NCBI RefSeq assembly: GCF_020379485.1
Contig: NW_026014717.1
Coordinates: forward strand, 1 to 64,000
Length of the DNA stretch: 64,000 bases
Direction: 5' to 3'
From: Brassica napus
Lineage: Eukaryota > Streptophyta > Magnoliopsida > Brassicales > Brassicaceae
Shown: positions 25,588 through 35,775 of the stretch, piece after piece
Layout of the letters: every line of letters begins with the position of its first letter
Numbering within the stretch: the stretch's first letter is position 1
Notes under the pieces: model-generated
Seen by the model: only the letters and a program-made list of their open reading frames with translations
Told to the model about the DNA's origin: nothing
Databases searched by the model: none
Program-made: the position numbers and the translations under genes

Positions 25588-26279
25588 ATTTGGCTCTGTC
25601 TGTGGAGAAACAATAAAAAGCTACTCAAGAGTCTGTTCAAAGATCAGCCGGATTGAAATGGATCCCAAAACCAGTGAACCCAATTTGTTTGTTAATTACA
25701 TAATTTGTTTGCTGATTAACTGATCTCATTTTTAAAAATATTTTAGGTCCAAAAATCACTTTTCGCATAAGAACCTAACATTTAGACCAAAGAATTTCAG
25801 GCCTATTATTTGGTTACAATGAAACTATGTCATCTCGGTTTTATATCATGATATAGCAATTTAAAAGTTAATTATGGTTATGAGAAGTTTACGTTCACGA
25901 GCCAATCCTATCTATCTTCAATATTTTTCTCATTTTCGTGTTGTTTTTTTCATTTTGGTTATTGCTCGATATAAATATTGAATTTTGAGTTTATTCTCAT
26001 TTCGTTATTTTGTTTTGGCCTAAGATTTAGAAAATCTTTAAGATTTAAAATTATTAAAGAGATACATACCTAGGTTAAGATCCCCGCTATATGGAGAATA
26101 AATATTTTATATTTATTCTTTTTTTATGTTTTTGTATATTATGAAATAATAAAATAATAATTATATATTAAATAACTAAGAAATCAGTTACTATTATGTA
26201 ACAAATTGGCGTGCACATATAAATCAAACGAACGCTTTTGTTTATTCACAATCATTTTAGGGTAAATAAATGAAAACAA
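25588..26279. other. Retroelement stub and AT-rich DNA with minus-strand Helitron-like terminus, copy 2
   Basis: Matches 7090-7779. CTAGGTTAAGATCCCCGC starts at 26070. No gene is seen. Confidence 0.45.
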
Positions 26280-27594
26280 CACTACAAGAAATATGGGTTT
26301 TGATAGCAGTAAATGATAGCGTTTTTTGCCTTTCTGCTATGGTTGACATACCCCTTAGTTTTAGATAGCGTTTGTATATTTGGAAACGCTATGAAAAATG
26401 ATATATTTGAAAACGCTATGATAGCATATTTTTAATAGCACAAAATTAAAAATGCTATGTTTGTCTGTTTAAATCCCTAAACCCTAAACATATTTTTAAA
26501 CCCTAAAATCTAAACACTGACTTTAAACTCTAATATTCGAACATTAAATCTGAAATTTAACTTAAAATATTAAATATAAAATTAGAAGTTATTTCTTTTA
26601 AAAAAATTAATTGCAAATATCAATACCCTAAACCTTTAACCATAAACTCAACCTCTATTCTAAACTCATAACTTTACATCTAAACTCTAAATAAAAAAAA
26701 TTAAACTTAAATCTAAATCTTAAAATAAATTCAAATTTTGTTTCAAACATTTAGCTTAAAATCTTAAATCAATACTCCAAACATTTAACCCTCAAATATA
26801 TCATACTCCAAATTAATCATATACCCTGAACTCTAACAAAAATATTAAAACTCTAATATTTTATACTATTTAAATTTAAATTGCAAATTGCTTATAAAAG
26901 TAAAATCTAATCATCTTATTAATCACATTTATTTTGTCGATTTTGTTAATCTTATTTTTTTTTTACTTAAATTGCTTATAGAAAGTGAAATATAACCATT
27001 TTGTAATCTTATATCATTAGTTTTGTAAAATCAATATATAAATTTTAAATTTATATTTTTAAAAGTTTAGTCAGAAATATTAATCCCACAATTGTAATAT
27101 TAACTAGATTATCAACCACAAAATAAAAATAACAATTAAATATACTAAACATTAAAGAAACATAGTACAACAAAGAAAAAAAACAAAGAGGAAAAACCTT
27201 GACCAATCGGAGGAGCCAATTCAGAATGGTGAGGATAACTAAAATATTAATCACAACCGTTGATATATCTTAAACTAACGGATATTATTATTCTTTTTCT
27301 CATTATCTCTTTATTCTTTTTGTTTCTCAAGACTCACCACCTTAGCGATTCCTCATAGATCTCAAACTAAATTATCAATCTTCTCACAATCCTCTGCAAT
27401 CTCATCTCTTCATCTCTCATAACCTCTGGTCCTCTGCAATCTTCTTCTTTCTGGTGAAGCTCGTCACCTCCTCCTTTTGAAACCATCACTCGTTACCTCC
27501 TCCTTTTGAAACCATCACTCGTCACCATCACCACCACTGGTCACCACCACTGGTCACCACCAATGTCGTCTCGTCTGACACCACCACCACCACC
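26280..27594 (+). mobile_element. CACTA-like non-autonomous element, left part, copy 2
   Basis: Starts CACTACAAGAAATATGGG next to CAA, then ATAGCGTTT/AAACGCTAT subterminal repeats and the same body as 7780-9082. At its right edge it is interrupted by the retroelement at 27600, inside a CACCACCACCACC stretch. The interrupted sequence resumes after 30694. The expected right terminus (...TTTCTTGTAGTG) was not found before about 33600. Confidence 0.55.
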
Positions 27595-27603
27595 AATGCT
27601 GAT

Positions 27604-28086
27604 GTGCCGCAGTCCACGGATCATTACATGGAACCAGCTCAGCATGGAGTTCAGGAAGTTCTGAACATTTCAACCGAGGTTCATGTTTTTCACCATACCA
27701 GACTTGACTTGGATCATGCCAGACTTGAGAAAGATCATGCCAGACTTGAGAAAGATCATGCCAGACTTGACTTGGATCATGAGGTTTCACAAAATGATCG
27801 AGACTTCTCTCTTTTGGCTCGATTGCCTCATACTGCACGTACCCGCGACCGTACTGATGAACTGATCGACCCTTTTGATCAGTTCATGCACTTTTATCAG
27901 CCAAATCTCACTAAGGCAAGGATCTTTCACCTTTCTGAAGACATAGGACACACTTGGTCCAGTATGGTTCATGATCTGGACATGGTGGTTCATACGGACA
28001 GTCCCACATCCTTCGTTCTCCTTACCGCGGTTCATGCTTCAGGATACAACGAATCTGGACAGAAGCCAAACAGTCATCTTGTCTAG
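27604..28086 (+). CDS. Open frame inside the LTR with heptad repeats
   Basis: About 160 residues, open from the LTR edge to TAG at 28086. It contains four 21-bp repeats coding for seven-residue units (ARLDLDH, ARLEKDH), then a region with DPFDQFMHF and HTWSSMVHDLDM. The charged heptads could form a short coiled coil or simply reflect the minisatellite. The frame is also open in the LTR at 9083 (to 9569). In LTR2 the same frame runs on from the gag remnant and ends early at 29969. I do not recognise a domain. It may be the displaced 3' part of a gag-type protein now lying within the LTR; expression is not shown. LTR TATA-like motifs (TATAAAAG at 28106, TATAAATA at 28169) lie downstream of it and would transcribe the interior, not this frame. 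Confidence 0.35.
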   Translation: MPQSTDHYMEPAQHGVQEVLNISTEVHVFHHTRLDLDHARLEKDHARLEKDHARLDLDHEVSQNDRDFSLLARLPHTARTRDRTDELIDPFDQFMHFYQPNLTKARIFHLSEDIGHTWSSMVHDLDMVVHTDSPTSFVLLTAVHASGYNESGQKPNSHLV

Positions 28087-28105
28087 CCTTATCTCTTTAT
28101 TTTCG

Positions 28106-28113
28106 TATAAAAG
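28106..28113 (+). promoter_or_regulatory. LTR TATA box candidate
   Basis: TATAAAAG in LTR1, with a second TATA-like motif (TATAAATA) at 28169-28176 and AATAAA at about 28193, an order consistent with U3-R of a plant retroelement. In LTR2 the first motif is mutated to TATTAAAG. Confidence 0.45.
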
Positions 28114-28506
28114 ACTATATCTAGATCTAAATCTCCTTTTTCATTTAATTCCTAGATCTACAAAACACTATAAATATGTAGTCCATTTCATCAATAAAAC
28201 CAGTTCAGTTTTGGTTGTTTATTTTGTTTCTTCTCTGAGTGAGAGAGAGAGTTCTTTAGCTAGTTCATTGGTGTGAACCGGCTTGTTGATTTGGTGGTCA
28301 ACCAATTCATCTTTGTGTGTTGTTTGGTGGTTAGCCAACACATTCATTCTTTCTTTGGTGGTTAGCCTTAGATCGTGGGTATATCACGAGTCATTTCGCA
28401 TCTCTTGACGATCCTTTCAATCTATCTCAGTTCCAGAAATGTCGTTTGCTTTCTCGGATCATATCCAACACCCAGCTAAAGTGATCCTCCAAAAGGGTTC
28501 TTCAGT

Positions 28507-28520
28507 TGGTATCAGAGCCA
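28507..28520 (+). other. Primer-binding site (initiator tRNA-Met type)
   Basis: TGGTATCAGAGCCA two bases after the end of LTR1 is the standard plant retroelement site complementary to the 3' end of initiator tRNA-Met. It fixes the LTR boundary and the plus-strand orientation. Confidence 0.9.
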
Positions 28521-29264
28521 CTTTGGCTGGTTTGTTTTCAATTCATCTTTTCATCTTCTCATCTCTCCACGATTTTATTTTCTTATTTCTTGTTGGATCC
28601 GGGCTGTTCATTTACTCCCTTGTGATCGCCAGTTATTAAAAAAAAAAGAGAGAAAAAAAAAATCTATCAAAAAAAAAAGAGTAAAAGTTTTGGCTTGAAT
28701 CACTTCTGAAGAGAAATCCAGGGGAAGTGGTGGAAGAGAAACACTGCTGGCTGAAGAGAAACCCAACCTTAGGACAGTTAAGGCGGATCCATATCAAAAT
28801 TCTCTTCATCTTTCTTTCTCTTTTCTTTTTCCCACAAAAGTTTGTTTTGAGTTTTGATTGCTGAATTTTGACTGCCTACCATCCTTTGAACCAGTGGAAA
28901 GAACTCTTAGTGATCACCTAAAAATCATGAGTTAAACACTTTGAGAGTGTGAGAATTTTTATTTGCTAACTCTTTTGTTAAGTGTTTTCAGGATGTTTGG
29001 ACTTCTCAAGAAATCAAAACTACAACAAGACGTTTACTTTCTTTTTAAAACCGTGTTAGAAAAAGAGCAAATGATTTTTGGAAATAAGAATTTTTTTGCT
29101 TCCAATGGGTTTGATTTTGTGCAGTAACAAAGAAACCAAAGGAAGAGACAAAACAAGTTCGATGATGATGAGAAGTGGATCAGGAGTGGTGATTGTCCCT
29201 TCACCAAAGCCAAGAGAAGCAACCGTGATGTGTCTGATCAGAACGAGCTTCGGATTATGCCAGC

Positions 29265-29969
29265 TTGGAAAAGATGTTGCATAAGGCGATTCATGTTGTC
29301 CGGCAACTCAAAAAGAAGGGAAACACCAACACTTCTTCTGCACCAAAACAACAAAGTAATTCTTCTTCTCTTTCAAATTCTGATTTGAAAACTAATGTGT
29401 TGTCCTCTGATAAAAGCAAGGCTATGAAAACCACAAGCAAGACTCTTTCTACCAGGTGCTTCAAATGCCATAGGGTTGGTTATTATGCCAACAAGTGCCA
29501 AAAACAGAAATCGTTGGTGACTTTGGAGAAAATTGAAACCGAGCCAGAAAAGGAAGACCCTTTACCAATTTTCGATGACTATGCACATGAACCGAAGGAA
29601 TGGTCAGGTGGAGAGCAAAACTGTGGTCATAAAGAAGGATCTTCTTCCATTCACAAACCGGACCGAACTCAAGGTGAGCAACGTTCTGATTATGGTTCTT
29701 TTGCTTATAATCGTTTTTCTTTTAATGTTTCAGATTTGAGGACAAATCTTTTTGAAGAGGAAGGGAATGATGTGCCGCAGTCCACAGATCATTACATGGA
29801 ACCAGCTCAGCATGGAGTTCAGGACGTTCTGAACATTTCAACCGAGGTTCATGTTTTTCACCGTACCAGACTTGACTTGGATCATGCCAGACTTGAGAAA
29901 GATCATGCCAGACTTGAGAAAGATCAGGCCAGACTTGACTTGGATCATGAGGTTTCACAAAATGATTGA
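29265..29969 (+). pseudogene. Gag C-terminal remnant with altered zinc knuckle
   Basis: Open frame of about 234 codons. Near its start is HKAIHVVRQLKKKG, typical of the end of the plant gag (Retrotrans_gag) helical region, followed by a Ser/Lys-rich linker and a CCHC-type knuckle CFKCHRVGYYANKC at residues 65-78. The conserved His is a Tyr (residue 73), so zinc binding is probably impaired. The first codon of the frame is TTG and the first ATG is at 29274. Upstream pieces of the same protein are visible in other frames (CPFTKAKRSNRD near 29200), so the gene is frameshifted. The last 200 bases run into LTR2. No protease or polymerase follows. Confidence 0.75.
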
Positions 29970-30705
29970 GACTTCTCTCTTTTGGCTCGATTGCCTCATA
30001 CTGCACGTACCGGCGACCGTACTGATGGACTGATTGACCCTTTTGATCAGTTCATGCACTTTGATCATCCAAATCTCACTAAGGCAAGGATCTTTCACCT
30101 TTCTGAAGACATATGACACACTTGGTCCAATATGGTTCATGATCTGGACATGGTGGTTAATACGGACAGTCCCCCATCCGTCGTTCTCCTTACCGCGGTT
30201 CATGCTTCAGGATACAACGAATCTGGACATAAGCCGAACAGTCACCTTGTCTAGTCTTATCTCTTTATTTTCGTATTAAAGACTAGATCTAGATCTAGAT
30301 CTACTTTTTCATTTAATTCCTAGATCTACAAAACACTATAAATATGTAGTCTATTTCATCAATAAAATCAGTTCAGTTTTGGTTGTTTATTTTGTTTCTT
30401 CTCTGAGTGAGAGAGAGAGTTCTTTAGCTAGTTCTTTAGCTAGTTCATTGGTGTGAACCGGCTTGTTGATTTGGTGGTCAGCCAATTCATCTTTGTGTGT
30501 TGTTTGGTGGTTAGCCAACACATTCATTCTTTCTTTGGTGGTTAGCCTTAGATCGTGGGTATATCAAGAGTCATTCCGCATCTCATGACGATCCTTTCAA
30601 TCCATCTCAGTTCCAAAAAGTGCCGTTTGCCTTCTCGGATCATATCCAACACCCAGCTAAAGTGATCCTCCCTATCTTAGGGTTCTTCAAATGCCATCTG
30701 ACACC

Positions 30706-31237
30706 TAGAGCTGGAAATTTTAGTTTTTACCCGCGGGTCCCGCTCCGTTTGACCCGCTGCGGGGTGGGTGCGGGTCGGCCATTTTGAAAAATTCAACATG
30801 CGGGTGCGGGTGCGGGTGCGGGTGCGGGTGCGGGTCGAGTCGATTCTACGCGGGGCGGATGCGGGTCGGTCGATTTTTAATCGCGGGTACCCGCTAACCC
30901 GCAAAAAAATAAAAAAAAATTCAAAAAATAATATATATTTTCGTAAAAAATATATAAAATACTATAAATTCAGAAAATAATATATAATTTAATTATTTTA
31001 TTAGAAAAATAAGTATTATATAATTAAATTATAATTAAAATAATTATTTTATTATAATTTATATTATCTGCGGGTCCCGCGGGTTATCCCAAACTTGGGC
31101 TGGGCGGGTGCAGGTATTTGAATCTTTCTTTGCGGGTCATGCGGGTCGAAGTTTTGAGTGAAAAAAACGAGTAGATCCACGGGCGGGGTGGGCGGGGCGG
31201 GGCGGGCGGGGCGGGTTAACCCGCGAACCCAGCTCTA
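30706..31237. mobile_element. hAT-type MITE with 8-bp target duplication
   Basis: Terminal inverted repeats TAGAGCTGG (30706) and CCAGCTCTA (to 31237), flanked by CTGACACC on both sides (30698-30705 and 31238-31245). An 8-bp duplication and TAGAGCTGG-like ends point to the hAT superfamily. The interior has no transposase. It carries (GCGGGT)6 at 30800-30835, an AT-rich middle, and G-rich runs at 31181-31215, so the two ends can pair extensively (GCGGGT against ACCCGC). Confidence 0.85.
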
Positions 31238-31340
31238 CTGACACCACCACCACCACCACTCGTCACCACCATGGCCGTCCGACACCACCACCACCACCAA
31301 TGCCTTCTGGCACCACCACCACCACCACTTTGATAACATT
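31238..31340 (+). repeat. CACCAC minisatellite, target of two insertions
   Basis: Units of the type CTGACACCACCACCACCACC alternate with TCGTCACCACCATGGCC and CCAATGCCTTCTGGC. The same motif borders the retroelement on its left (27530-27599), so the retroelement and the MITE both landed within one pre-existing minisatellite. Confidence 0.7.
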
Positions 31341-32778
31341 TCTAAACTAAGAAAGATTCTAACTTTATTGAAATGAAAGATAGCTCATTGAGCTTTATTG
31401 TGAAACTAGAGAAATGGAAAAGTTTTAGTTTTGTCACCAAGAACACAAGAAGTTAAATAGATATTTCATTAAGTGAAAGAGATGCTGCTACAATGACAGC
31501 TAAGGTTCCATTCATCAAAGCACATAACAACATATATATGAATCTAGAAACCCTAGTTACATGGATTACAAAAGCATCTAATGGATAATAAACTACGTTA
31601 CCACCATCGCCGTCCGACACCATATACCTCTCTCTCTCTCTCTGATTTTGTTTTGATTTTTTGGTACAGGAAGGTGGGTCGTGAGCAGGGTTGGTGGTTG
31701 TCGTGAGCTTGAAGACAGGGGAAGTACGGCGTCGTAGTGTTGCTAGCTGCCTCTGCTCACCAGAGAGTGAAGACAAAGGAGATGACGAGACGTGATGCGC
31801 CAGATGATGATGACAAGACGTGATGCGGCGGTATGATGCTGGCGTGATGCGGCGGTTTAGATTTATATTTAGGTTTTTCTGCTTTGGTTTAGTTTAGATT
31901 TTTTTTTTTGCTTCGGTTTAGTGTAATACAACATTTTTGTGATTTATTAATAACATTATTATTATTATTTCTATTTCGTATAAAAGAATACTAAAAATAA
32001 TTACGTTTATTTAATTGCAATTATAATATTAAAAATAATAATTAATATATGTATTTATAATTATTTAAATAATAACATAAATGAAATGTTATTAAAGAAT
32101 ATTTTATTGCATATAGAAAAACTCTATTGTATCTCGTAATACGATAGCAATGCGATAAACCGCTATCTAAAGTGTCTGATTTATTATAACGGGCGATAAC
32201 ATAGCGTTTGTTAAAACGCTATGGTATCTTTAGATAAATACACTAAGTTGATAATAATGAACAAAGTACACATTACTCCTATTCAACTTTCATGTAGGAT
32301 AAATGTTACCCACTATGACAATTGTTTGTATAAAACAAATAAACTCATCACTATGAGATTGAAATAACTAAAATAAACATTGTGAGGCCAAATGTTTAAC
32401 CATCTAATATATTAATTTAGAGTCCTATTTTTATCTACTTACAAATAGTCTAGGTTGGTCCATTACATTTAACTATCTTTCCTATTATTTCTATTTATAC
32501 CTAATTTAATTATTATTAAATATATACACTAACCTAAAATTAAAGAACTAAATAACTAATCTATTTTTTAATAATGAATTGAATTTATGTTAACACTACT
32601 TTTAAGTAAATAATCAATTATATTTTATTTATTAATATAAAAGAATTATATATGCCTACTAATTCATATATACAGTTGTACTTTAATTCAAATGCAAAAA
32701 AACAAATTTTTTAAAACCCTCACCAAATACATAATAATATAATTTTTTATACATAAAGTATTAAAATTAGACATATAC

Positions 32779-32818
<40 letters not shown>

Positions 32819-33611
32819 TTGATAAAATAAATAGTGATAGTCGTTAATATTTAATGATATGTTGGAACATGTTATCATTGATATTTTTTATGAGTATAGT
32901 TTTACGGGTTATTCCAACACATATAAAATATTTATCAAATATAAAATTAATTGAATAAAACATAAAACATACTTAAAGTTATGCTTGAGCGTTCATGTAC
33001 CCATTGCGATACGAATTGGGTTTTTGGAATTTTGATTCTAATTTATTTCACATCTTAGGTCTCATTCTGTTAAATTTGTAAGTACATAACAAGTTCAGAT
33101 ATAACACATAGGTTTTACTTCTAAATTGTATCACATCTAAAATCCATAAAGTAACAATATATTATTCCGATTTAGGTTATATGGGTTCGGATATTTCGAA
33201 GTTAAATCCAAAACTGAAAAGCAAAATGTAAGAAATAGGATTGGATATTTAAGGTACTCATTGAAGATTTAAATACTTATTTTTATATATAATTTCAAAA
33301 TAAATATAGAATTGAATATTTGAAGTACATAGTTAAGTTTCATATATTTATATTTGCGATTGATTTAGAATTTTGGTCGGTTTTTGGGTTTTTTTTTTGG
33401 ATTTTTTTGGTTTTTTGGGTTTTTCGTCCGAGTTCGGATATTTGATGTACCACACTATAAGACGTATTATGGGATTTCTTATATTTCGGATTGGGTAATG
33501 ATCACGTTTTTTTGGGTTGAGTTTGGTTGGATTTTGGGTTACAGATTTTATGTCCAGACCTATTTTAAATGAAAAGAAAATGTGATTATATAAAAAATTT
33601 ACCAAAAAAAT
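31341..33611. other. Intergenic AT-rich DNA with CACTA-like subterminal motifs
   Basis: Around 32130-32225 the motifs ACGATAGC, AACCGCTATC, ATAGCGTTTG and AAACGCTATGG resemble the subterminal repeats of the CACTA-like element starting at 26280, so this is probably its right-hand part, but the final terminus is missing. A 107-codon minus-strand frame at 31453-31776 has no recognisable domain. Simple repeats: CT run at 31628-31643 and (AT)n at 32784-32814. Nothing else recognisable. Confidence 0.4.
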
Positions 33612-33642
33612 ATCCCGCGCTTTAGCGCGGGTTAAAATCTAG
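33612..33642 (+). mobile_element. Helitron 3' terminus
   Basis: Perfect hairpin CCCGCGCTTTAGCGCGGG followed by TTAAAATCTAG and T (CTAG at 33639-33642). This is a classic Brassicaceae Helitron 3' end. I could not place the matching 5' end; the element extends leftwards into AT-rich DNA. Confidence 0.8.
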
Positions 33643-34770
33643 TAAATTTATTAAGGGGGGTGTATTGAACCAAAGGTTTTTTTGAACTTTGTATTGAACC
33701 AAAGGTTTTAGAAGCTTTTAGGGTGTTTTAATTTTTATGGGATTTAGGTGAGTTTTGAAGTTATTTGGGTGATTTTGATGAAATTTTAAAAAATACAATA
33801 AAAAATCTTAGGTGATTTGATAAGATATCTTGTATAGATTTTAATTTTGTTTAGGTGATTTGAAATAGTAAATACTAGTTTTGGTCAATATATTTTTCTT
33901 CTTACGGGTTTATCTACCTAATAACACTATGAATTATGCATAATGAAATCAAACTTGGCCATTAACCTTTGTCAAATTTCTTAAGCTAATGGATAGTATA
34001 TACTCGTACAGATAGATGCATAGACAGACAAGGATTCATAAGAAAAAAAAACAATTTAGAAAAAAAAGTAAAATAAAATGACTGACACTGCACCGAGAGT
34101 TGAGAAGCACTTCCTCTGCTTCTTCTTATGCCCAAGTCTGCCTACATAGTTTCTGCTTTATTAGCTCTCCAATTATTAGTATTCACTCCACGAGCCCAAC
34201 TAATCATCGAGTTCCACATTAATCGTGACATGTGCGCATGTTTCCGCATTCTCAATGTCTGAAAAGTTATGTTCGTTTTTACCAAACTAACTTGAGTACA
34301 TGAGACTCCTCTGATCAAGGAGATGATGCTCAGGTTGTGGGATGACTTGTTGGTGTGAAGCACTTCCTCTGCTTCTTCTTATGCCCAAGTCTGTGTTAAA
34401 TCATTCAACACACTGTAGGCAGAATGTGTTGACTTAATACAAGTACATCTCTCACCATTCTCAGCGACTCCTGAGTGTAAAGCATCAAACATTGGACCCA
34501 AAGACCTCTGATATTGCATGTTGTTGATCCTCAAATACCATATGAGTTGAAGCATTCTCCAATAGCTAGATTTCAGGATGTGAAGTGGTACCAGAGGTTG
34601 TGTTATTAAATTTTCCTCATCAACAACTCCAGAGGTTATACCATTTGTGAATCACTTGCTTCTTGCCTGTGCTCCTCCTGGATCGAGCCTTCCCTTGGAG
34701 AGATACCAGAGACAACTCATCCCCATGATCAATCAGTAGAACTGTTTCCTTCAGTAGTTTCTGAGTTCTC

Positions 34771-34953
34771 TCAGTCTTGTTGCTTGTCATAGCCAAAGGC
34801 AAGCTCGAAAATCATTTTATAGTCATCCACAAAGTAAACATCAAGACCTTCTGTCACATTATCCGCCAGCTCTTCAAAGTCTCTCCGGTTTCCCTCTAGA
34901 AATATTATAGTCTTCATTTGACTCCGTCTGGTCGCTATGTTTTTCTCCTTCAC
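34771..34953 (-). pseudogene. Last exon of a mitochondrial-type Lon protease, captured fragment
   Basis: On the minus strand a 3' splice acceptor (TGTATTTCAG) is followed at 34953 by 60 codons and a stop. The peptide contains RRSQMKTIIFLEGNRRDFEEL and FVDDYKMIFELAFGYDK, the C-terminal end of the plant ATP-dependent Lon protease (LON1 group), which degrades damaged proteins in mitochondria. The ATPase domain and the Ser-Lys catalytic dyad lie in upstream exons that are not present here. Changes at usually constant positions (LEGN for PEAN, YKMIF) suggest decay. It lies within a TIR element, so capture from a Lon gene elsewhere is likely. Confidence 0.75.
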
Positions 34954-35178
34954 CTGAAATACAGTTTAAGAAACTTTCAGCAAGTTCTGTAATATGTCCA
35001 AAAAGCATTAACAGACTAGTTAGAGTAACTAACTTATCCCACCAATAGGAAGAATAAAGTTCATCAATTTATCACTAATTCAACTTATCTAAACCCCGTC
35101 AATATTTACATTGGGAGGAAAAAAAGAGAGAGACGCGAGGGAAAGATAAAGAACAAACTCACAAGACCTGGTTTTTGT

Positions 35179-35358
35179 CTATGAGCTTATGAGTTGAGAA
35201 GAAAGCATCTCAAAGTGATTCATTGCGTGGCAGCTCGAACCGATCAACAGTTCTACAACAAAAACGGTGGTGAAAGCTTCCTGAGAAGTGATAATACCGA
35301 GATCCATGAACTCGTTCTCACTCTCTTTGTCCCGTTCTCTACGAAGTGATGAAATCAT
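35179..35358 (-). CDS. Short unrecognised frame inside the Harbinger-type element
   Basis: 59 residues starting MISSLRRERDKESENEF and ending SSQLISS, with ATG at 35358 and TAG at 35179-35181. It lies upstream of the Lon exon on the same strand and could be the first exon of a chimeric transcript. No known domain is recognised and no codon evidence is available. Confidence 0.2.
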   Translation of the reverse strand: MISSLRRERDKESENEFMDLGIITSQEAFTTVFVVELLIGSSCHAMNHFEMLSSQLISS

Positions 35359-35775
35359 CGTGCAGGTTTCACAGAATTTAGGTTAGAGAAACCTGTTACA
35401 GCAAGAGTCAGAGGTTTTTTTCTACGGCAAGGCAATATTTTTTTTTCTCTTTCAGTTCTCTCAAATAACATCTATAGAGATGTTATTCTATTGGGGTTGT
35501 TTTTAACTAAAAAATGAGGTAATGTATTCTCAAATCCTCTTTACAAAATTTATTTTCAAATACTGTTTATCTTTGGATAACACTAGATTTGATATAGTTT
35601 TTATAAATTGTCAATTGAATAACATGGAATTTTAAGTGATATTTAATAACTTTGTACAAACTCCACATTGAATAACAGGAGATTTGGAAAAAGAAAATTA
35701 AATCACTACTTGAATAACATGGGATTTTAATCAAATCTCACACTCTCCTAAAACTATTGGTTCAATAGACCCCCC

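Larger units (their letters stand above)
27600..30689 (+). mobile_element. Non-autonomous LTR retroelement with perfect 5-bp target duplication
   Basis: LTRs at 27600-28504 (905 bp) and 29768-30689 (922 bp) both begin TGATGTGCCGCAG and end GGGTTCTTCA. They are flanked by AATGC on both sides (27595-27599 and 30690-30694). TGGTATCAGAGCCA at 28507-28520 is a primer-binding site complementary to initiator tRNA-Met, and GAAGAGGAAGGGAA at 29754-29767 is the polypurine tract. The 1263-bp interior holds only a gag C-terminal remnant and no protease, integrase or reverse transcriptase, so mobilisation would need enzymes in trans. The LTRs differ by scattered substitutions and a 16-bp duplication in LTR2, so the insertion is older than the 18.5-kb duplication. 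Confidence 0.92.
33655..35775. mobile_element. PIF/Harbinger-type element carrying a host gene fragment
   Basis: Terminal inverted repeats GGGGGGTGTATTGAACCA (33655) and TGGTTCAATAGACCCCCC (to 35775), flanked by TAA on both sides (33652-33654 and 35776-35778), as expected of the PIF/Harbinger superfamily. The left TIR motif is partly repeated at about 33690. There is no transposase frame. Inside are a Lon protease last exon on the minus strand (34771-34953) and an unrecognised 59-codon frame (35179-35358). A 37-bp direct repeat (34104-34140 and 34357-34393) lies in the left half. A TIR element with a captured exon is a Pack-type element. Confidence 0.75.

Noticed and set aside
30677..30980. 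Arg/Val-rich frames (RTRTRT, VRVRVR)
   Set aside because: Translations of the (GCGGGT)6 repeat in the MITE.
31453..31776. 107-codon minus-strand frame
   Set aside because: No recognisable domain, no supporting splice or codon evidence, includes a CT-repeat-derived RERERE stretch.
32784..32814. (AT)n as a regulatory element or origin
   Set aside because: Ordinary microsatellite in AT-rich DNA with nothing else to support a function.
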